A DNA stretch of 64,000 nucleotides, from assembly GCA_963842505.1 (NCBI GenBank), contig CAWJGZ010000004.1, forward strand, positions 496,001-560,000. Reading direction: 5' to 3'. A program made the translations under genes and the position numbers. The notes beneath the pieces were generated by a model. It was not told where the DNA came from and ran no database searches. It saw nothing but the letters and a program-made list of their open reading frames with translations. Shown one piece after another: positions 25,080 to 33,518 of this stretch (position 1 is the first letter of the stretch; each line of letters opens with the position of its first letter). This DNA comes from PALSA-129 sp963842505. GTDB lineage: Bacteria; Acidobacteriota; Terriglobia; Bryobacterales; Bryobacteraceae.

Positions 25080-26750
25080 ATGACTGACCAGAAGTTGCAA
25101 GTGATACCCCTGGGCGGTTTGGGCGAGTTCGGCATGAACATGACCGCCATCCGCTACGGCAACGACATGATTGTCGTCGATTCCGGCATGATGTTCCCAG
25201 AACCCGAACTCCTCGGCGTCGATCTCGTCATGCCCGACCTTACTTTCCTCAAGGAAAACCAGCCACAGGTCCGCGCCCTCATCCTCACCCACGGCCACGA
25301 GGACCACATCGGCGCCGTGCCTTATTTCCTCTCCGATTTTGACGTCCCCGTCTACGGCACCGCCTTCACCATTGCGCTTATTGAGCGGCGCCTCGAAGAA
25401 CACGATCTGGATCACGAGCCGCGATTCATGACCGTCAAGCCCAAGCAGATCGTCGAAATCGGCCCCTTCAAGATCGAATTCATCCACGTGACGCATTCCA
25501 TTGTCAGCGCCGTGGCTATCGCCATTACCACCCCGCTCGGCGTCATCATCCATACCGGCGATTTCAAGGTCGATCCCACTCCCACCGACAACGAGCTCTT
25601 CGATCTCCACACCCTCGCCGATTACGGCAAGCGTGGCGTGCTGCTGCTGCTCTCCGATTCCACCAACTCCGACCGGCCCGGCTATACCGAATCCGAGCGC
25701 GCCGTGCGCCCGCGCATGGAAGAGATCTTCAACCGCGCCGCGCGCCGCGTGGTGGTCTCCTGCTTCAGTTCCTCCATCCATCGCATTCAACTCGTGCTCG
25801 ATCTGGCCGAAGAATATGGCCGCAGTGTGGCCGTAATTGGCCGCAGCATGGTTTCCGTCACTGAGATCGCTCATTCCCTCGGCCTCCTCAGCATTCCCGA
25901 CGGCATTCTCTTGCGCCCGCAGGACGCCATGAGCCTGCCGCCCGATAAAGTCGCCTTCCTCATCTCCGGCACGCAGGGCGAACCCATGTCCGCGCTTTCC
26001 CGGCTGGCCGTCGATAACCACAAATACGTCTCGGTCGAGCAGGGCGACACCGTGGTGCTCAGTTCGCGCATCATTCCCGGCAATGAAAAAGCCATCTTCC
26101 GCATGATCGACCACATGGCCCGCCGCGGCGCCGACGTCCTGTACGGCAGCATGAACCCGCCCCTCCACGTCTCCGGCCACGCCAGCGTAGAGGAGATGAA
26201 GCTCGTCCTGAATCTCGTCCGCCCGCGCTACTTCATGCCCATTCACGGCGAGTTCCGTCAGCTTTCCAAACACGCTCGCCTGGCCGAGCACCTCCGCTTC
26301 GCCGGCCTCGAAGATAGCTTCATCATGGAATCGGGCGAGGTCCTCGAAATCGATCACCACGGCGCGCGCAAAACCGCCAAAGTGCAGGTGGGCCGTGTCT
26401 GCATCGATTCCGGCTCGGTCGACGACGTCGTGCAGGAAGTCGTCATTCGCGACCGCCGTCATCTCTCCGAAGATGGCATCGTGCTGCCCATCATCGCCAT
26501 CAATCGTCTTTCCGGCCGCGTCGAAAACCTGCCGGAGATGGTCAGCCGCGGCTTCGCCGTTGCCGAAGACGTCCCCGGATTTCTCGAACAGGCCCGCCAG
26601 GTGGTTGCCAAGACACTCGAGGGATCCAACCAGGAGGAAAAAGCCGATTGGGGCGTCATGAAGGAGAAAATCCGCGCCGATCTGAAACGCTACATCGTGA
26701 AGGAGACCTCGCGCCGTCCCCTCATCATGCCCGTCATCCTGGAAGTATAG
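25080..26750 (+). CDS. rnj: ribonuclease J
   Basis: A metallo-beta-lactamase/beta-CASP ribonuclease with 5'-3' exo- and endonuclease activity, central to RNA decay and rRNA processing in bacteria that have it. The 556-residue length is standard. Motifs are the zinc site THGHEDHIGAVPY (about residue 75), HTGDFKVD, the beta-CASP segment SCFSSSIHRIQ and SGTQGEPMSALSRL, and PIHGEFRQL; the C-terminal domain ends with RRPLIMPVILEV. Translation starts at ATG 25080. A structured 5' region with its own promoter precedes it and may regulate it. Confidence 0.96.
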   Translation: MTDQKLQVIPLGGLGEFGMNMTAIRYGNDMIVVDSGMMFPEPELLGVDLVMPDLTFLKENQPQVRALILTHGHEDHIGAVPYFLSDFDVPVYGTAFTIALIERRLEEHDLDHEPRFMTVKPKQIVEIGPFKIEFIHVTHSIVSAVAIAITTPLGVIIHTGDFKVDPTPTDNELFDLHTLADYGKRGVLLLLSDSTNSDRPGYTESERAVRPRMEEIFNRAARRVVVSCFSSSIHRIQLVLDLAEEYGRSVAVIGRSMVSVTEIAHSLGLLSIPDGILLRPQDAMSLPPDKVAFLISGTQGEPMSALSRLAVDNHKYVSVEQGDTVVLSSRIIPGNEKAIFRMIDHMARRGADVLYGSMNPPLHVSGHASVEEMKLVLNLVRPRYFMPIHGEFRQLSKHARLAEHLRFAGLEDSFIMESGEVLEIDHHGARKTAKVQVGRVCIDSGSVDDVVQEVVIRDRRHLSEDGIVLPIIAINRLSGRVENLPEMVSRGFAVAEDVPGFLEQARQVVAKTLEGSNQEEKADWGVMKEKIRADLKRYIVKETSRRPLIMPVILEV

Positions 26751-26841
26751 GCCGCAAAGCGGGGACTGCAAAACGGGGGTTGCAACCAATTCCCGCCTTT
26801 GGAATTGGTAGCTGTCTTCGCTTTGCCCATCGGAGTGAACA

Positions 26842-28218
26842 TTGTCAGAAACTAGCAACACCACACCCGTAGACGAGCGCTACCTCACTGACGCATCCGG
26901 CTTCCGCGGCCATGCCGACCGCGTCTTCCTTCCCGAGGACCATGCCGCCGTCGTCGAAGTTCTGCGCGCAGCCCCGGTCCGCGCCATCCCCGTGACCGTG
27001 GCCGGCGCCTCTACTGGCGTCACCGGCGGCTCGGTGCCGCTCGGCGGTTGGGTTCTCTCGCTCGAAAAACTCACTCGTCTCGAAATCCATCCCGGCTACG
27101 CCATCGCCGGCGCGGGCGTCCCGCTCGCCGATTTACAAGCCGCCGCCGCGCGCTCGAACCAGTTCTATCCGCCCGATCCCACCGAAACTTCCGCTTCGAT
27201 CGGCGGAAATATTTCCACCAACGCCAGCGGCTCCCGCAGTTTCAAATATGGCGCCACCCGCCGCTGGATCGAGCGCTTGCGCGTCGTCCTGGCCGATGGC
27301 CGTTCGCTCGACATCGCTCGCGGCGATTCCATCGATTTCGACCCCGGCGTCATCCCGCTTCCCAACGTCACCAAGGACACCGCCGGCTACCTCCTGCGCC
27401 CCGGCATGGACTGGATCGACCTTTTCTGCGGTTCCGAAGGCACTCTGGGCGTGATCACCGAAGCCCGCCTGCGTTTGCTCCCCGCGCCCCGCGCCGTCTT
27501 GGCCGGCGTCGTTTTTTTCGCAGCCGATGATGCCGCCCTCGATGCCGTGGACGCCTGGCGCTCCACGCCCATTCGTATGCTCGAGTATCTCGATGTCCGC
27601 TCGCTCGACTTATTGCGCCCGCGCTTCCCGGATATTCCCGCCGCCGCGCGCGCCGCTATCATCTTCGATCAGGAACTGTCCTCCGAAGACGATCCCGAAG
27701 TCGACCATTGGCTCGACCGCATCGAAACCGCCCACGCCCTGACGGAAGAGTCCTGGTTCGCGACCGCCCCGCGCGACCGCGAGCGTTTCCGCCTGTTCCG
27801 TCACGCGCTCCCCGAACTGGTCAACGACATCGTCCGCCGCGCCGGCGCCCTCAAAATGCACACCGACTACGCTGTTCCGCTCGCGCGCAACCGTGAAATG
27901 CTGGCGTATTACCGCACCCGCCTCGAACAGGAATTTCCCGGCCGCTACGAAATTCACGGCCACATTGGCGACGCCCACGTGCACGTCAATCTACTTTCCG
28001 ACCCCGCCGATCCCGCTTCCGCCAACGCTGTCCTGCTGGAATTCGCGCGTCACGCCGTCTCCCTCGGCGGCACCGTCTCCGCGGAGCACGGCCTGGGCAA
28101 GCGCAAGGCCCACCTGCTCTCTCTGCAATACACACCCCGGCAAATCGCCCTCATGCGCGCCGTAAAGCATCGTCTCGATCCCCAAAATATCCTGGGCCGC
28201 GGCACGCTTCTACCCTAA
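26842..28218 (+). CDS. FAD-linked oxidase, GlcD/D-lactate dehydrogenase type
   Basis: A 458-residue flavoprotein. The N-terminal PCMH-type FAD-binding domain (about 30-215) has VAGASTGVTGGSVPLGG and GGNISTNASGSRSFKYG; the C-terminal FAD-oxidase domain (about 230-455) ends with AEHGLGKRKAHLL and LDPQNILGRG. The family oxidises 2-hydroxy acids such as D-lactate, glycolate or D-2-hydroxyglutarate with an acceptor other than oxygen. Start TTG 26842 has GGAG seven bases upstream. No GlcE/GlcF-like subunits are adjacent, so it may be a single-subunit dehydrogenase. Confidence 0.9.
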   Translation: MSETSNTTPVDERYLTDASGFRGHADRVFLPEDHAAVVEVLRAAPVRAIPVTVAGASTGVTGGSVPLGGWVLSLEKLTRLEIHPGYAIAGAGVPLADLQAAAARSNQFYPPDPTETSASIGGNISTNASGSRSFKYGATRRWIERLRVVLADGRSLDIARGDSIDFDPGVIPLPNVTKDTAGYLLRPGMDWIDLFCGSEGTLGVITEARLRLLPAPRAVLAGVVFFAADDAALDAVDAWRSTPIRMLEYLDVRSLDLLRPRFPDIPAAARAAIIFDQELSSEDDPEVDHWLDRIETAHALTEESWFATAPRDRERFRLFRHALPELVNDIVRRAGALKMHTDYAVPLARNREMLAYYRTRLEQEFPGRYEIHGHIGDAHVHVNLLSDPADPASANAVLLEFARHAVSLGGTVSAEHGLGKRKAHLLSLQYTPRQIALMRAVKHRLDPQNILGRGTLLP

Positions 28219-28230
28219 GGGACGGAGTGG

Positions 28231-28280
28231 TCTGTTGGAGCGGGCCTTCGGCCCGCAACGCCGGCTTTCCAGCCGGCGCC
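28231..28280. repeat. two-hairpin REP-like repeat, copy 1
   Basis: Contains GCGGGCC-TTC-GGCCCGC and CGCCGGCT-TTCC-AGCCGGCG side by side, preceded by TCTGTTGGAG. The same block recurs at about 46047-46102. It lies just after a gene end, a usual place for REP elements. Confidence 0.75.
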
Positions 28281-28414
28281 CCGCTTTGTCGACCCCGTCA
28301 GCAAATAGCAATATCCTGGAGCAGCGGATCTTGCCGTCGGGGATGGGAAATCAAGCCCCTGATCTCGGTTTCCAATTCGCGGAGCGCGATTTCTTCCGCT
28401 GCTTCCATCCATGT

Positions 28415-28831
28415 CTACTTCAAGAAGCTGGAGCCGATCAGACCCAAGAGCTCGCGGGCGTTGACCACCCGGGTGGCCTTCCATCGCTTCGGGAAGTGTC
28501 GCTTGTTGCCGGTCACAAGGAAGTCGGCGCCAGCCGTTTCAGCGCATTCCAAGAAGCGGTTGTCGGCGGCGTCGCTGGAGACCGAGAGGGTACGTGTCGG
28601 CGTCACGACGAGGATGACGCGGCGGAGTCGGGCAAGAAAATGGGCAACTTCCTTCGGGACAAATTTCAGGCGAGGATAAAGCAGCACCCGCTGGTATTCG
28701 TCAAGGATCGCCTCGGAAACACAAATCTCGATCTTGCGGTTTAGCGCCAAGGCAACCACCAGAGCTTCAAGGCCCTCGTCGTTGAGGTTGGCGGACACCA
28801 TTACATTGGTGTCCAGGACCAGGCGAATCAT
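28415..28831 (-). CDS. PIN-domain toxin (VapC-like, COG1569 type)
   Basis: A 138-residue PIN-domain ribonuclease. Acidic residues are in LVLDTNVMVSA (N-terminal Asp), the central EAILDEYQRVL, and DNRFLECAETAGADFLVTGNKRHF, the usual PIN active-site layout of the subfamily annotated as putative toxin-antitoxin toxin component. Its ATG overlaps the stop of the antitoxin gene (ATGA), so the two are translated together. It probably cleaves RNA when not bound by the antitoxin. Confidence 0.85.
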   Translation of the reverse strand: MIRLVLDTNVMVSANLNDEGLEALVVALALNRKIEICVSEAILDEYQRVLLYPRLKFVPKEVAHFLARLRRVILVVTPTRTLSVSSDAADNRFLECAETAGADFLVTGNKRHFPKRWKATRVVNARELLGLIGSSFLK

Positions 28832-29124
28832 CTGGAACGGCGCTTAACTGGTAACGGCCTCTGCTCTGTCCGAACCGCGGCCACAATCCGGTTTATCTGA
28901 CCGGGGGTGAGCTTGCTACTGCCCGTGCGTTTGGCTGTCGCCTGCATGGCCCGTAATTCTTCGGGTGCCGGGGCAAAGGTGTTCATGTAGTCCTTCATGC
29001 TCAGGATAACGACGCTGGGCTCACCGCGCCGGCCTACTACAAACCGCTCGTTCTTCTGGGTGGCCCTTTTCATGATCTGCCCGAACTGGGTGCGGGCGGT
29101 CAGGGCCGATACAACGTTGGTCAT
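28828..29124 (-). CDS. Phd/YefM-type antitoxin
   Basis: A 98-residue protein with the Phd/YefM N-terminal fold: VVSALTARTQFGQIMKRA, then VGRRGEPSVVILSMKDYMN. The C-terminal third is basic and probably the toxin-neutralising tail. It precedes and overlaps the PIN toxin gene. An AT-rich stretch upstream (29160-29200, with CTGATTAATTAGTTCAG) is a likely promoter/operator region where the complex could autoregulate. Confidence 0.85.
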   Translation of the reverse strand: MTNVVSALTARTQFGQIMKRATQKNERFVVGRRGEPSVVILSMKDYMNTFAPAPEELRAMQATAKRTGSSKLTPGQINRIVAAVRTEQRPLPVKRRSR

Positions 29125-29227
29125 AGATGCCGGTGATTGCCTAATGTCTCCAAGAATGCACTCGAACTGATTAATTAGTTCAGCTTCAGTTTAGCAGACT
29201 TGCGCGCGTCACTTTTCCGACCTCGCG

Positions 29228-29698
29228 TTACGCGCGCTTGCCCGCCGCACTCTCTGCGTCTGTAAGCCTCTTGTTGAGCCCCGTGCGGAGATTGATGCCG
29301 AATTGCACATAGGCCTTCAGGCCGCATAGCGTGTAGGTCCACCCGGCGTTCTGGCCCAGGGCTAGTTTGACGCCTTCTTCGGTCAAGGGAAACGTCGATT
29401 CTGTGATCGTAACCACCGTGGCGTCTGGACCATCCGGCGCGAATTTGATGATTGTGCGAATCCGCGGCCCTAGCGCGCTTGATTCCAAGACGATCTTACG
29501 ATTGTCCTCGACCTCCAGCACGTCGATTGACACCTTGGCGCCCACATCGCCGAATTCCCACTCCACCCTGCCTACCTGAATGGGGCCGCTGGCGCCCGAG
29601 ATGAAGTAGTTGGACATCTTATTCGGGTCGACAACCGCATCGAACACCTCATTCACAGGTTTCAGAATGCGCTCTCGCACGTTCACGTCAAAATTCAT
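29228..29698 (-). CDS. SRPBCC (AHSA1-like) family protein
   Basis: A 156-residue protein of the START/Bet v1-like fold: it opens with VRERILKPVNEVFDAVVDPNKMSNYF, has GRVEWEFGDVGAKV in the middle and ends with a long helix around NAGWTYTLCGLKAYVQ, the AHSA1/COG3832 layout. These small ligand-binding proteins have diverse roles and no enzymatic assignment is possible here. I chose ATG 29698 since AAGGAGGAAAG lies just upstream; the frame is open to 29758. Confidence 0.8.
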   Translation of the reverse strand: MNFDVNVRERILKPVNEVFDAVVDPNKMSNYFISGASGPIQVGRVEWEFGDVGAKVSIDVLEVEDNRKIVLESSALGPRIRTIIKFAPDGPDATVVTITESTFPLTEEGVKLALGQNAGWTYTLCGLKAYVQFGINLRTGLNKRLTDAESAAGKRA

Positions 29699-29735
29699 TT
29701 TTGCTTTCCTCCTTGTCAACGTCCTGGCCCACAGC

Positions 29736-30722
29736 TCACTCCAGCTTGAAGCGCACATCCGCCGGCATCCCGGGCTTCACGGCGGGAAGGGTGCACTCGA
29801 AATCCACCAGCACTTCGCCGCCGTTGATGGCCTTCACCGTGCCGGTAATGCCCGCGCTCTGCAAATCGGGGATCAGGACCAGCGCCTGTTGGCCGGGACG
29901 CAGGCGGGTCAAAACGGACGGCGGCGGTTCGAGCACCACTTCCAGGGCGAACATGTCGGTCGCGATTTCGAACAAGTCTCCCGCCGCGGGCTTACCCGGC
30001 TCTCCGTTGCGCGCCACCACCAGCCCGTCCGCCGGCGACCGCACCTCGGCCGATTGCATGTTGTTCTGCGCTGCCTCCACGTCCCGGTTGCGTTCGGCGA
30101 GGTTCTTCCGCGCGGCGCTCAGGCTGTTTTGCAGGGCGCTGAGCTGTTCGGAAGAAGCGCGCGCCGCTTTGTCCATGATTTCCGAATCCTGGCGGGCGTT
30201 CTCAAAATCGCGCTGCGCCTTGTCATAAGCCTGGCGCGAGCTGGCGCCGGCGCGGAAGAGTGTTTGCTGGCGATCCCAAACCTGCTGCTCGCGGTCGAGG
30301 GCCATAGCTGAGCGCTCGCGGTCGGCGTCGGCGCGGGACCATTCCATACGCGCCGCGGCCACGGCGGATTCGGCGTGCGTCACCTGGTCCTGCGCGGCGC
30401 TCATCGCGGCCTCCGCCGCGCCGCGAGCCAGCTCCAGTCCGGATGCGCCGATGCGCGCCAGCGCCTGGCCTTCGAAGACTTCCTGCCCCACGTCCACCAG
30501 GAAGGCATCCAGATTGCCATCCATCGCGGGCTTCACCGGCACGATGTGCTGCGGGCGGATCGTGCCGGCGATGGTCGCTTCGCCGTTCGTCTGGAGCAGC
30601 GCCGCGCCACTCTTACGGACCGGCGCGGCCGGGGCGCGGCGATGGAGCCAGATAGCGCCGCCCGCCACGCCCAACGCGATGCTCGCCAGTGCCGCCAGCA
30701 GCCACTTGCCGGACAGCCCCAT
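29736..30722 (-). CDS. HlyD-family membrane fusion protein
   Basis: A 328-residue periplasmic adaptor: one N-terminal membrane helix (about 5-25), a lipoyl-like half (VPVKPAMDGNLDAFLVDVGQ), a long coiled-coil hairpin (about 90-235, very rich in Ala, Glu, Gln and Arg) and the second lipoyl half with VRSPADGLVVARNGEPG. It should bridge an inner-membrane exporter to an outer-membrane channel. No transporter or TolC-like gene is next to it; it follows an aldo-keto reductase gene by seven bases. ATG 30722 is chosen because the longer frame overlaps that gene. Confidence 0.8.
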   Translation of the reverse strand: MGLSGKWLLAALASIALGVAGGAIWLHRRAPAAPVRKSGAALLQTNGEATIAGTIRPQHIVPVKPAMDGNLDAFLVDVGQEVFEGQALARIGASGLELARGAAEAAMSAAQDQVTHAESAVAAARMEWSRADADRERSAMALDREQQVWDRQQTLFRAGASSRQAYDKAQRDFENARQDSEIMDKAARASSEQLSALQNSLSAARKNLAERNRDVEAAQNNMQSAEVRSPADGLVVARNGEPGKPAAGDLFEIATDMFALEVVLEPPPSVLTRLRPGQQALVLIPDLQSAGITGTVKAINGGEVLVDFECTLPAVKPGMPADVRFKLE

Positions 30723-30729
30723 GGGCTTC

Positions 30730-31698
30730 TTAACGGTTGTATTGCGGTGTGATGCCACGCAGGTTGTTCCACACGCCGTCGCAGGCCGCCACCACATCGG
30801 CCGGCAGAGGCCCTTTGCCGAATGCTTCCAGGTTCTGCTCGAGTTGCTCCATGGTGGAAGCGCCCAGAATGACGCAATCGGCCGCGGCGTGATACAGCAC
30901 CCAGTTGAGCGAAAGGTCGATCAGGCTTCGGCCGGCTCCTTCCGCAATGGCCTTCAAGCGGTCCACCGCGTAGAAGTAGCCGGGATGCCAGTAGCGGTCG
31001 AGGTAGAGTTGGTTGGCGTCGAAACGCGTGCCGGGAATCGGCCGCTCCTGATGGTGCTTGCCGGTGAGCAGCCCGCCGGCCAGCGGATTGTAGACCACCG
31101 TGGCCACCTCAAACCGCTTGCACATGGCCAGATATTCCTGCTCGATGCCGCGCGCCAGCAGGTTGTACATAGGTTGCGAAACGTGCGGGGCCTGGTATCC
31201 CCTGCGCTGGCAAATCCAGTGCATCTCCACTACCTGCCAGGCGGCGTAATTGGAAACCGCCAGGTAGCGTACTTTGCCGGCGCGCACCAGCCGGTCCATG
31301 GTTTCGAGCGTTTCTTCGATGGGCGCATTCCAATCGGGCGCGTGCAGGTAATAGAGGTCCAGGTAATCGGTTTGCAAGCGGCTCAAACTTAGGTCGATCG
31401 CCTTGAGAATGGCGGCGCGCGAGAGGCCTTCGTCATCGGGGAGGTCGCCCATCTTGAATTTGACTTTGCTGGCCAGCACCACTTTGTCGCGCCGGCCCTT
31501 CAGTGCGTTGCCCAGGATGGTTTCCGCCTCGCCCACGGAGTACATGTTGGCGGTGTCGAAAAAGTTGATCCCGTGGTCGATGCACCGGTCCACCAGCAGG
31601 GTGGAAAGAGCCTGATCGGACTGCTTGCCAAAGGTCATGGTGCCGTAACAGGCGCGTGAAACGGTTAAGTCTGTATGAGGAAGGGTTCGCGTCTCCAT
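30730..31698 (-). CDS. aldo/keto reductase
   Basis: An NADPH-dependent oxidoreductase of 322 residues with a TIM-barrel fold. The catalytic tetrad is visible: Asp and Tyr in FFDTANMYSVGEAE, Lys in VVLASKVKF and His in LYYLHAPDWN. The C-terminal cofactor loop is present (VILGASTMEQLEQNL). It resembles YajO/Tas-type enzymes acting on aldehydes or sugars; the substrate is unknown. The start is ATG 31698 (METRTLPHTDL). The HlyD gene follows closely and may be co-transcribed. Confidence 0.88.
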   Translation of the reverse strand: METRTLPHTDLTVSRACYGTMTFGKQSDQALSTLLVDRCIDHGINFFDTANMYSVGEAETILGNALKGRRDKVVLASKVKFKMGDLPDDEGLSRAAILKAIDLSLSRLQTDYLDLYYLHAPDWNAPIEETLETMDRLVRAGKVRYLAVSNYAAWQVVEMHWICQRRGYQAPHVSQPMYNLLARGIEQEYLAMCKRFEVATVVYNPLAGGLLTGKHHQERPIPGTRFDANQLYLDRYWHPGYFYAVDRLKAIAEGAGRSLIDLSLNWVLYHAAADCVILGASTMEQLEQNLEAFGKGPLPADVVAACDGVWNNLRGITPQYNR

Positions 31699-31802
31699 GG
31701 CCTCATAGTATCGTAAAGCGGCGAGTTGGAACCGCAAAACACCCGCAAGCTGGGAAAAAATCGGTTGGCTGGGAAGAGCAATTCGCCGGTGACGATGTGC
31801 CG

Positions 31803-31841
31803 GATCCTGGTAGCGCCGGCGGTCTTGCCACCGGTGCCTGT
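31803..31841. repeat. palindromic repeat CCTGGTANCGCCGGCGG, copy 1
   Basis: The block beginning CCTGGTAGCGCCGGCGGTC contains the inverted pair CCGGCGG...CCACCGG. A nearly identical block is at about 45912-45942. It lies in the 183-base gap between nuoM and the aldo-keto reductase gene, where I see no gene. Confidence 0.6.
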
Positions 31842-31881
31842 CAACCCGGCGATTGCAACGATTCTTTTTCAGCTTCTGCCG

Positions 31882-33423
31882 CTAGCGCAACGCCGCCGTC
31901 GGCGCCTGCGCCAGCGGGTTCGGCAAATGGCGCTCGGCGTAATACCCCGGATGCACGCGCTCCACAATCTGAGCCACCGGCCTCTCCAGAATCCGGAAAT
32001 ACGGCTGCGGGTACAGGCCAATCCAGAAAGCCCACGCCACCAGCGGCGCAAACACCGCGATCTCACGCCAGGAGAGATCTTTCATCAGGCTGTTCTTTTC
32101 TTTCACGTCGCCGAGCATGGTCCGCTGGAAAAGCCACAGCAGGTAGGTTGCACCCAGCGCCATGCCCACGGCGCCCCAGAAGGCCCAATTGATCGACACC
32201 TGGTATGCGCCCTGCAAAATCGTGATTTCACCGATGAAGCCATTGAGCGGCGGCATCCCCATGGAACTCAGCGCCGCGATGCCGAACACCAGCGTGAAGA
32301 TCGGCATGATCTTCAACAGGCCGCCATATTCCGAGATCTCGCGCGTGTGGCGGCGTTCGTATACGATGCCCACCACCAGGAAGAGCATGCCGGTGGAGAT
32401 TCCATGGTTGATCTGCTGGATGATGGAACCGGAAATCCCGGCGGGGTTGAGCGCGAAAATGCCAAGTGTGCAGAAACCCAGGTGGCTCACCGAAGAATAG
32501 GCCACCAGTTTCTTCCAGTCCTTCTGCATCAGAGAAGCCAGCGCGCCATAGATGATCCCTATGATGGAAAGCAGCGAGACGATCGTGACGATGGTGGGAT
32601 TCTTGGCGGCATCCGGCAGTAACGGCACCGAGAAACGCAGAAATCCGTATGTCCCCATTTTCAGCAGAACGCTGGCCAGAATCACTGAGCCCGCCGTGGG
32701 CGCCTCCACGTGCGCGTCCGGCAGCCAGGTGTGGAACGGGAACATCGGCACCTTGACGGCGAAGCCCAGGAAGAAGGCCCAGAAGACCCACCATTGCACG
32801 GTGGGCGAAAGCTGCGTATGCATCAAGTCGGCAATTTCAAAGGTGGCAACCTGGGACTGGGAATAGTGCATGAAGTACAGAGTCAGGATGCCGAGCATCA
32901 TCAGCACGCTGCCCGCCAGGGTGAAAATCATGAACTTGATGGCGGCGTAGCTGCGGCGCGGGCCGCCCCAGATGGCGATGATGAAGTACATCGGCACCAG
33001 CACGGTTTCCCAGAACACGAAAAACAGCAGGCAGTCGAGCGACATGAAAACGCCCAACATGGCCGTCTGCAGCAACAGGAAAAAGCTGTAGTATTCCTTG
33101 AGCCGCGTGTTGATGGCGGTCCAGCTCGAAAGAATGCTGATGAACCCGAGCACTGTGGTCAGCATCACCAGCAGCAGCCCGAGGCCGTCGATTCCCAGGT
33201 GGTAATGGGCGCCGATGGTGGGAATCCAGTCGGCTTGTTCGACGAATTGATAATCCCTGGTGTGGTCGAAATTAAAAACCAGCGGCAGCGAAACCAGGAA
33301 TCCGATAAAGGATGCGATGTTAGCCCACCACTTGATGGCGCGCGCATTCGACGAGGGAATGCACAAGAGAATCGCCATGCCCGCTAGGGGCGCAAAGAGG
33401 ACGATCGAAAGGATATGGTCCAT
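31882..33423 (-). CDS. nuoM: NADH-quinone oxidoreductase subunit M
   Basis: A proton-pumping antiporter-like membrane subunit of respiratory complex I. The 513-residue protein has about fourteen helices, the conserved glutamate in LLFFVFWETVLVPMYF and lysine in QKDWKKLVAYSSVSHLG. It starts at ATG 33423. Complex I genes usually form one nuoA-N block, but no other nuo gene is on either side: upstream is a separate metabolic operon in the same direction and downstream an unrelated reductase. It is therefore a detached copy, either an extra NuoM of a partial complex or the result of rearrangement. Confidence 0.93.
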   Translation of the reverse strand: MDHILSIVLFAPLAGMAILLCIPSSNARAIKWWANIASFIGFLVSLPLVFNFDHTRDYQFVEQADWIPTIGAHYHLGIDGLGLLLVMLTTVLGFISILSSWTAINTRLKEYYSFFLLLQTAMLGVFMSLDCLLFFVFWETVLVPMYFIIAIWGGPRRSYAAIKFMIFTLAGSVLMMLGILTLYFMHYSQSQVATFEIADLMHTQLSPTVQWWVFWAFFLGFAVKVPMFPFHTWLPDAHVEAPTAGSVILASVLLKMGTYGFLRFSVPLLPDAAKNPTIVTIVSLLSIIGIIYGALASLMQKDWKKLVAYSSVSHLGFCTLGIFALNPAGISGSIIQQINHGISTGMLFLVVGIVYERRHTREISEYGGLLKIMPIFTLVFGIAALSSMGMPPLNGFIGEITILQGAYQVSINWAFWGAVGMALGATYLLWLFQRTMLGDVKEKNSLMKDLSWREIAVFAPLVAWAFWIGLYPQPYFRILERPVAQIVERVHPGYYAERHLPNPLAQAPTAALR

Positions 33424-33518
33424 AACGCTGCTTTGGATTAGCCCCTCATATTATCACCACTGCGGCCGGTTCCACCGCCCAACGCTCCGTGCCGGCGTCT
33501 GGTTGCCGCCGGTCGTGG

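Noticed and set aside
25059..26864. 601-codon open frame antisense to RNase J
   Set aside because: Antisense shadow of a highly conserved gene; its composition (Asp, His, Gly, Val) is a reverse-complement artefact.
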